A stretch of 11,260 nt of DNA from Promethearchaeum sp. (GTDB lineage: Archaea > Asgardarchaeota > Lokiarchaeia > Sigyniarchaeales > Promethearchaeaceae): NCBI GenBank assembly GCA_030611625.1, contig JAUWPK010000075.1:1-11260 (forward strand). Direction: 5' to 3'. The notes beneath the pieces were generated by a model, which saw nothing but the letters and a program-made list of their open reading frames with translations, had not been told where the DNA came from and made no database searches. Shown here in pieces: positions 6,811-11,260 of this stretch. Within the stretch, counting starts at the first letter, position 1; each line of letters starts with the position of its first letter. The position numbers and the translations under genes were made by a program.

Positions 6811-7116
6811 ATGAAATTCATCGATAAATTTAAAAGATCAGCAATTATTGCTCACATCCTTTACCATGCGGATAAAGAACCTTTTTATGGCTCTTGGTTA
6901 ATTAATGAACTTGAACGACATGGACATAAAATAAGCCCAGGAACTCTATATCCTTGGTTAAATAAATTATTGGAAGAAGGAGTTCTAAGTCAAAATAAGC
7001 AAATTACAAACGGAAAAATTAGAAAATATTATAAGATTACTCCAAAGGGTATTAATCAATTAAAAGAATTAAAAAAATATCTTCAAGAATTGTATTTTGA
7101 ATTGTTCGAGGTGTAA
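6811..7116 (+). CDS. PadR-family transcriptional regulator
   Basis: This is a 101-residue PadR-type winged-helix protein. The helices IIAHILYHADKEPFYGSWLINEL match the family's 'lyGyel' helix. The recognition helix and turn ISPGTLYPWLNKLLEEGVL (41-59) are the family signature. The wing is RKYYKITPKG (71-80), followed by the C-terminal dimerisation helix INQLKELKKYLQELYFELFEV. Length is typical of the short PadR class. I chose ATG 6811; an in-frame TTG at 6802 adds three residues (MIN) and is not needed. No SD is visible and the expected leader is short. The gene is followed after 3 bases by the MFS gene, whose SD overlaps the PadR stop, so the two are translationally coupled. PadR proteins usually repress neighbouring efflux genes until a toxic ligand binds; ligand unknown here. 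Confidence 0.92.
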   Translation: MKFIDKFKRSAIIAHILYHADKEPFYGSWLINELERHGHKISPGTLYPWLNKLLEEGVLSQNKQITNGKIRKYYKITPKGINQLKELKKYLQELYFELFEV

Positions 7117-7119
7117 AAA

Positions 7120-8436
7120 ATGGACGAACAAGCAAATAATAAACTTGAAAAGATCAGCTCCAAATTTAGGTCTAAATTGATGTGGAAATTTAGATTTTAT
7201 GGGTTTTTCAAGAACCTTCGGTTTTTTGAGCCTTTCTTATTAATCATGTTTATCAATATGGGATTAAATCTATTCCAAATCGGAATATTAATCTCGATCC
7301 GAGAATTATTTACATTCCTCTTCGAAATACCTTCAGGCATAATTGCAGATAAATTTGGAAAAAAGAGAGAACTGCTGATCTGCTTTATTTTCTATATATT
7401 TTCTTTTATTTTTTATTTTTTTGGAATAGATTCAGACTTTTCAGCTCCAAATTTCATATTTCTTGTAATTGCTTCAATTTTATTTGGTTTAGGTGAATCT
7501 TTCAGGTCGGGAACTCATAAAGCGATGGAATTAGTTTGGATGGAAAAAGAAGATTTACTAGAATATAAGACACATGTATACGGAAGTACCCGTTCTTATT
7601 CGTTACTTGGTTCTGCACTCTCCGCAATACTTGCAATTTTCCTAATAATTTATATTCCTGCAAGTAAATGGATATTTTTAATTACAATTATCCCGTATAT
7701 ATTAGATTTCATTCTTATTGCTTCATATCCAAGTTATATGAACGATCATCAACCTATTACAGGAGGATACTGGAATCAGATAAAAATCGGATTTAAAGGA
7801 GTTGGCCCAACATTAAAATCGAAAAGCATTCGAAAAGCGTTATTTTCATCCGCGATTTATGATGCTATCTATAAGACTCTTAAGGATTATATCCAGCCGA
7901 TCATGATATTTCTGATCGCTATATTCTTAAGTCAAATTGGAAAGGATGGAGTTAGCATTGAAACAAGGGATATATATATTTCAATTTTTCTTGGAGGAAT
8001 ATATTGTATCTTTTATCTTATATCTGCATTATCATCCAAGAACGCGTTTAAAGTAAAAAAATTATTTCACCATGCAAAAACATCTATGGATATTTTGTTC
8101 GATCTTTTCGCTTTTGTATTATTACTGGAAGCTATATTCATGTGGTTAAAAATCCCAATTATGATTATTCTGTTATATTTATTAATATATATGTTTGAAA
8201 ATTTGCGTAGACCTTTGGCTGTTGATTATATGGGAGAAGTCATGCCTAAGGAAGAGCGTGCAACAATTCTAAGTGTTGAATCACAAATAAAATCAATTTC
8301 AGTTTTAATTTTTGCCCCTCTTTTTGGATTCATTGCAGATATATCGATAGCATGGCTATTTCTAATATTGGCAATTAGTATGGTAATAATTAATCATTCA
8401 TTTCTTACTGGTCGACCAGTTTTGGATGGAAAATAA
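7120..8436 (+). CDS. MFS transporter, probably efflux
   Basis: This 438-residue major facilitator superfamily membrane protein has about 12 hydrophobic segments. The N-terminal region carries EIPSGIIADKFGKKREL (69-85), which is MFS motif A (G-x3-D-x-x-G-x-K/R-R) between TM2 and TM3, in the EIPSG form seen in drug-efflux-like members. Other segments include LVIASILFGLGESFRSGTHK (TM4 side) and, near the end, LLIYMFENLRRPLAVDYMGE followed by KEERATILSVESQIKS. The start is fixed by GAGGTG (7108-7113), 6 bases before the ATG and overlapping the PadR stop. The PadR-MFS pairing suggests inducible export of a small molecule; substrate and coupling ion are not readable from the sequence. Its last 32 bases overlap the convergent metallo-hydrolase gene. 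Confidence 0.9.
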   Translation: MDEQANNKLEKISSKFRSKLMWKFRFYGFFKNLRFFEPFLLIMFINMGLNLFQIGILISIRELFTFLFEIPSGIIADKFGKKRELLICFIFYIFSFIFYFFGIDSDFSAPNFIFLVIASILFGLGESFRSGTHKAMELVWMEKEDLLEYKTHVYGSTRSYSLLGSALSAILAIFLIIYIPASKWIFLITIIPYILDFILIASYPSYMNDHQPITGGYWNQIKIGFKGVGPTLKSKSIRKALFSSAIYDAIYKTLKDYIQPIMIFLIAIFLSQIGKDGVSIETRDIYISIFLGGIYCIFYLISALSSKNAFKVKKLFHHAKTSMDILFDLFAFVLLLEAIFMWLKIPIMIILLYLLIYMFENLRRPLAVDYMGEVMPKEERATILSVESQIKSISVLIFAPLFGFIADISIAWLFLILAISMVIINHSFLTGRPVLDGK

Positions 8437-9199
8437 TTTTATCTCCATCATGAGCTACGAATAGATTAGGAAAGATGGTTTTCGCTTTTGAAACAAATTT
8501 TACTTCTTCATATTTATCGACATCTGGAACATGATAAAGATACACTTCTTTATTTCCACTTTCTTTTGCAATTTTTGCAACATCTGAAGGTGTGCTATGA
8601 TTCAATTGGTGAGCTAATTCAACTTCATGATCGGAAAACGTTGCTTCATGAATTAAAATTGGGATATTTTTAATGAATTCGCTAAAACCTAAAAATGGAG
8701 CTGTATCGCCTGAAATTATGACATTATCATTAAACTTATATGCATAACATATTGGAGAATGTAAAGTTTTTTCCCAATTTATATGATATATTTTATTATT
8801 GAATGTAATTTCTAATTTGTTATCTTGTTTTAACTCTAATTCAATGATTCTAATCTTAAAGCGTCTGTATAAAAAATTAGAAAATGTTGCATCTATTATA
8901 TGTTCCAATTGAATTTTCATTCCTTTGGGAACATATATAGGAGGATATTCTTTGATTGAAGAATCTTGAGAATAAATTCCAATTTTAGATATTAGAGGTA
9001 TCAAACCCAAAATATGATCAGGATGAAAATGAGTTATAAAAATTGCTTTAAGTGCCTTTATCTCAATATTATTTTTATATAAAGATTTTAGGCAACCTTC
9101 TCCGCAATCGACTAAAATGCACTTATCTATTAATATGGAAGGTAAATTTCTGGAAGGTGTTACCCCAAAACCTGATGTTCCTAAAAAAATTATTTCCAA
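8405..9199 (-). CDS. RNase Z-type metallo-beta-lactamase-fold hydrolase
   Basis: This 264-residue metal-dependent hydrolase belongs to the RNase Z branch of the metallo-beta-lactamase fold. The N-terminus MEIIFLGTSGFG with TPSRNLPSILI resembles the tRNase Z loop P-x-K-x-R-N. The zinc motif HFHPDH is at 57-62; further ligands are probably H147 (TLHSPICYAY), D165 (ISGDTAPF) and H223 (YLYHVPD). The tRNase Z-specific HEATF (184-188) and NHSTPSD (200-206) motifs are both present. Archaeal RNase Z cuts the 3' trailer from pre-tRNA. This one is shorter than the usual ~300 residues and I see no clear glycine-proline flexible arm, so a related role is possible. The start is TTG at 9199, supported by GGAGAG 7 bases upstream and by alignment to the family N-terminus; no ATG fits. 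It is convergent with, and overlaps by 32 bases, the MFS gene. Confidence 0.85.
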   Translation of the reverse strand: MEIIFLGTSGFGVTPSRNLPSILIDKCILVDCGEGCLKSLYKNNIEIKALKAIFITHFHPDHILGLIPLISKIGIYSQDSSIKEYPPIYVPKGMKIQLEHIIDATFSNFLYRRFKIRIIELELKQDNKLEITFNNKIYHINWEKTLHSPICYAYKFNDNVIISGDTAPFLGFSEFIKNIPILIHEATFSDHEVELAHQLNHSTPSDVAKIAKESGNKEVYLYHVPDVDKYEEVKFVSKAKTIFPNLFVAHDGDKIIFHPKLVDQ

Positions 9200-9252
9200 T
9201 TTTTTGCTCTCCGATTAAAAAACATTAAAATTCGCAAAAAAAAGCTTCTAAT

Positions 9253-9459
9253 TTAACTTAATATTTTATTTTCATTAATTTTAGCAATTGGATTTCTTGG
9301 AACTTTTTCAATAAATTGAGATTTGGTGATAAATTTTTTAATAGATTCATATAATGCAAAAATAACAATGATGGGCCATAAATAATTAATAAATGATAAT
9401 CCGATTATTGCCAGAACCCATAATATTGATTTTTTTTTATTTTTTTCTTGTTCTTCCAA
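9253..9459 (-). CDS. Small membrane protein, unknown function
   Basis: This 68-residue protein has a charged N-terminus (MEEQEKNKKKS), a hydrophobic stretch at about 11-38 (ILWVLAIIGLSFINYLWPIIVIFALY) and a hydrophilic tail (KKFITKSQFIEKVPRNPIAK). The stretch is long enough for one TM helix or a tight hairpin broken at N25-Y-L-W-P29. The start is TTG at 9459, supported by AGGTG 7 bases upstream. It lies 53 bases before the RNase Z-type gene on the same strand. T8 and T6 tracts (minus strand, at 9236-9243 and 9217-9222) lie between them, so read-through may be partial. I do not recognise a family. Confidence 0.65.
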   Translation of the reverse strand: MEEQEKNKKKSILWVLAIIGLSFINYLWPIIVIFALYESIKKFITKSQFIEKVPRNPIAKINENKILS

Positions 9460-9687
9460 ATATTAACACCTATTATATTGAGATTTTTGTTTTATTTTAA
9501 CCAATATTATTCAGAAAATTCCAAAAGAAAATTAAGATTTTTCTTTATCAACTAAAATTTACTGAACACTGATTTATTTAATGAATCATTTAACTTAATA
9601 ATATTCAGATCTTTCAGAAGTGAAAATGTAGGAATAACAAAGTATAAAAGGAAAGATTATTGAAAAAATATCCGACATAAATTAATT

Positions 9688-10434
9688 TTATTCGGACTTC
9701 TCAATTATGGATTTTATTGTAGATAAATGACGCCCAATATCCCCCTTTTCTTGCTCTGGAAGACACACAGCGAGAATTCTCTTTGGATCATATTGGATGA
9801 TAATTATGAATGCTTCATCACCTTCAATTATGCAATAATCCAAATTAGATTTCATCATTACATGCGTTAAACTTGAAATTGAAGAAACCATCGAGCTTAC
9901 CATTGGTTCCGACATATTATTAAGTCCAATAGATTTTATTGGCATACCTTCAATAGAGGTCAGGATTATGGATAAGGCAGTGGGAAGAGATTGACTGATT
10001 TTAACGAATGGGTCATTTTGCATAATAAAATCAGATGTTTCTATGTATGTTGCTATTTTTTGCATTAAAATTTTAAAATCTTTTTGAATTTTTTCGATTC
10101 CCTCGAGTTCGGCGAATTTTCTATCTAAAATCGCTGCACCTGAAACATCCTTCACAATATTCATTATCAATATATATTTTTCAACTGTAATATAATTGGA
10201 ACTAATTTTATTGTTTGTTAATTGAAGAAATAAAGAACTCGCAATATTTTGAAAGCTAGTTGCGCTTGCGATTAACTGATTTCCAGAAAATCCTTGGAGA
10301 TCTGAATCCAATTTTGTATATAAATTCGTCCCCATATTTGTACCTAAGGTTATTCCTTTTATAGTACTCTTTGCGTTCATTTCCTCATCAATAAGAATCG
10401 AAATTCGATCAATTAATTCTTTTTTAGAACCCAT
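9688..10434 (-). CDS. Probable double roadblock/LC7-like protein
   Basis: This is a 248-residue soluble protein. The C-terminal half (about 142-246) reads as a roadblock domain: helix KISQSLPT, strands LSIILTSIEGMPIKSIG (155-170), long helix SEPMVSSMVSSISSLTHVMM (175-194), strands DYCIIEGDEAFIIIIQ and RILAVCLPE, and final helix HLSTIKSIIEK. Its SIEGMPI matches SIEGLPI of the single roadblock protein at 3555-3929. The N-terminal half (about 25-133) has the same order in degenerate form: strands ITLGTNMGTNLYTKL, helix NQLIASATSFQNIASSLFLQL, strands YITVEKYILIMNIVK and SGAAILDR, and a helix. The whole protein may therefore be a built-in dimer. Roadblock proteins regulate small GTPases. The start ATG has AAAGGAT about 12 bases upstream. 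It is divergent from the coiled-coil gene over a shared TATA box. Confidence 0.75.
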   Translation of the reverse strand: MGSKKELIDRISILIDEEMNAKSTIKGITLGTNMGTNLYTKLDSDLQGFSGNQLIASATSFQNIASSLFLQLTNNKISSNYITVEKYILIMNIVKDVSGAAILDRKFAELEGIEKIQKDFKILMQKIATYIETSDFIMQNDPFVKISQSLPTALSIILTSIEGMPIKSIGLNNMSEPMVSSMVSSISSLTHVMMKSNLDYCIIEGDEAFIIIIQYDPKRILAVCLPEQEKGDIGRHLSTIKSIIEKSE

Positions 10435-10493
10435 AAATAACTAATATCCTTTTGATAAATAAAAAGAATTTTTAATTTTGCATGAAAACTTTA

Positions 10494-10501
10494 TTTATAA
10501 A
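10494..10501. promoter_or_regulatory. Palindromic TATA box shared by the divergent gene pair
   Basis: TTTATAAA is a perfect palindrome lying between the start codons of the double-roadblock gene (60 bases away) and the coiled-coil gene (45 bases away). It is the only strong TATA match in the gap for the plus-strand gene. For the minus-strand gene, TTTTTATTTAT at 10457-10467 (read on the minus strand) is an alternative. Confidence 0.45.
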
Positions 10502-10545
10502 ATAAAAACTAATTAAATTTTCTTATGAAAATAGTGTGAAAATCA

Positions 10546-11106
10546 ATGGCTGAAATGAATAAAGATTTGGAATTGAAAATTAAAAGTTTAGAAGAAGAAA
10601 TGGAGTTTCTCACTCAAGATCTTGATGCTGCAGATGAAGAAGTGGAAAAATTAAATCAAAAACTACATAATTTCGAAGAAAAAGCAAAAGAAGGATTTTA
10701 TCTTTCTAAAGAATCTGTATTAAAGGGAATAAAATCTATTTTAATGAAAAGTTTACACAGCGTAATTTTAACAACTCCAAGAATAGAAGACATTAGAGAT
10801 CTGGATCTATATGAAATTGCACCATCTGTAAATATTAAAGTTGCAACATGGATTGACCCGTCAAATCCCGATCATCAAGAAATCTTAAGAGAATTAACTT
10901 TTGACAATATAATAATTAGAATTGATGATTTTAAAGATAGATATTGTATATTAAGCGATGGAGCAGAATTGTTTTTTGGGATTGTGGGAAATAATGAAGA
11001 TGAAATTCTCACGCTTCGAACAAAGGATAGTAAACATATCAAATTACTCAGTTCACTCGTAATGGAAAGTTGGTCAAGAGCTCGAAAACTACAAAAAATG
11101 GAATAG
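10546..11106 (+). CDS. Coiled-coil protein with PLD-like (TrmB-sensor-like) C-terminal domain
   Basis: This is a 186-residue soluble protein. Residues 4-48 form a strongly predicted coiled coil (LELKIKSLEEEMEFL, then AADEEVEKLNQKLHNFEEKA). Residues about 53-182 resemble the C-terminal domain of TrmB-type regulators, a phospholipase-D-like fold. VLKGIKSILMKSLHSVILTTPRI is followed by VNIKVATWIDPSNPD, IIIRIDDFKDRYCILSDGAELFFGIV, ILTLRTKDSKHIKLLSSLVMESW. The 'R-x-C-I-x-D-G-x-E' and final 'E-x-W' pattern supports this, and no HKD catalytic motif is present, so it is probably a binding or dimerisation domain. There is no DNA-binding winged helix; the coiled coil takes its place. No clear SD is present and the leader is short. 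It is divergent from the double-roadblock gene. Function unknown; a partnership with the roadblock protein is inferred from layout only. Confidence 0.7.
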   Translation: MAEMNKDLELKIKSLEEEMEFLTQDLDAADEEVEKLNQKLHNFEEKAKEGFYLSKESVLKGIKSILMKSLHSVILTTPRIEDIRDLDLYEIAPSVNIKVATWIDPSNPDHQEILRELTFDNIIIRIDDFKDRYCILSDGAELFFGIVGNNEDEILTLRTKDSKHIKLLSSLVMESWSRARKLQKME

Positions 11107-11111
11107 AATTA

Positions 11112-11167
11112 TTTTTTAACTATTTTCACTAAGTGAGTTTTAGTAAAACTGACTTATTATCTTTTTT
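11112..11167. terminator. Convergent terminator region with two small palindromes and T tracts
   Basis: After the coiled-coil gene there is a T6 run (11112-11117), the 11-base palindrome TCACTAAGTGA (11126-11136), a hairpin AGTTTT-agt-AAAACT (11136-11150) and a second T6 run (11162-11167). The hairpin overlaps the stop codon of the convergent minus-strand gene. This is consistent with a terminator between convergent genes. Confidence 0.45.
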
Positions 11168-11260
11168 ATAGTTAATTTTATTCCCTCCTTCCAAATCAGA
11201 ATTAAATAGCTATCGGCACTCAAACTATCTCCATACTCCTTCTCTAAACGACGCCTTGTC
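11140..11260 (-). CDS. C-terminal end of an unrecognised gene (enters from right edge)
   Basis: On the minus strand one frame is open from the window edge to a TAA at 11140-11142, giving about 40 residues: RRRLEKEYGDSLSADSYLILI and then WKEGIKLTIKKIISQFY. The composition is protein-like and the frame is the only long one here, but the piece is too short to assign. It is convergent with the coiled-coil gene. Confidence 0.45.
   Translation of the reverse strand, partial: TRRRLEKEYGDSLSADSYLILIWKEGIKLTIKKIISQFY

Noticed and set aside
8488..8673. Plus-strand open frame inside the RNase Z-type gene
   Set aside because: The opposite strand carries conserved HEAT and HST motifs over the same bases, so this is a shadow.

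Overview
The window looks like a piece of an Asgard archaeal chromosome, most likely Lokiarchaeia-like. This placement is an inference. It rests on strongly AT-rich DNA, archaeal-style TATA elements (TTTATAAA) with short leaders or Shine-Dalgarno (SD) sequences, a TFIIB-type transcription factor, and several small proteins of the roadblock/LC7 and longin-like folds. Those folds are unusually abundant in Asgard genomes, where they are thought to work with small GTPases. No rRNA, tRNA, CRISPR array, insertion sequence or phage gene was seen.

Layout, left to right. At 1-469 (-) lies the N-terminal part of an unrecognised protein that runs off the left edge. It is followed by a divergent TFIIB paralogue (518-1372, -). 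A divergent intergenic region with an unusually symmetric promoter separates this from a TPR-repeat protein with a C-terminal longin/roadblock-like domain (1583-3523, +). Convergent to it is a short, codon-biased, GC-richer single roadblock protein (3555-3929, -). After a 374-base gene-free region come a ribbon-helix-helix DNA-binding protein (4304-4525, +), a cytoplasmic sialidase-like Asp-box beta-propeller (4613-5632, +) and an alpha/beta hydrolase whose nucleophile-elbow position is Asp instead of Ser (5678-6676, +). A T10 terminator ends that block.

Next is a tight PadR regulator plus MFS transporter operon (6811-8436, +), with tandem 13-base repeats over its presumed start site; this is a typical self-regulated efflux arrangement. 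The MFS gene overlaps tail-to-tail with an RNase Z-type metallo-beta-lactamase protein (8405-9199, -), which is preceded by a 68-residue membrane protein (9253-9459, -). Both of these start with TTG behind good SD sequences. Then comes a protein that appears to be a double roadblock (9688-10434, -). It is divergent, across one palindromic TATA box, from a coiled-coil protein with a PLD-like (TrmB-sensor-like) C-terminal domain (10546-11106, +). The C-terminal end of an unrecognised minus-strand gene enters at the right edge (11140-11260).

The common thread is signalling or trafficking regulation: three separate proteins of the roadblock/longin type within about 9 kb (TPR-longin, single roadblock, double roadblock), plus a divergently paired coiled-coil/PLD-like partner, but no GTPase in view. 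The PadR-MFS pair and the RHH/propeller/hydrolase block look like ordinary accessory metabolism and transport, apart from the unusual hydrolase active site.
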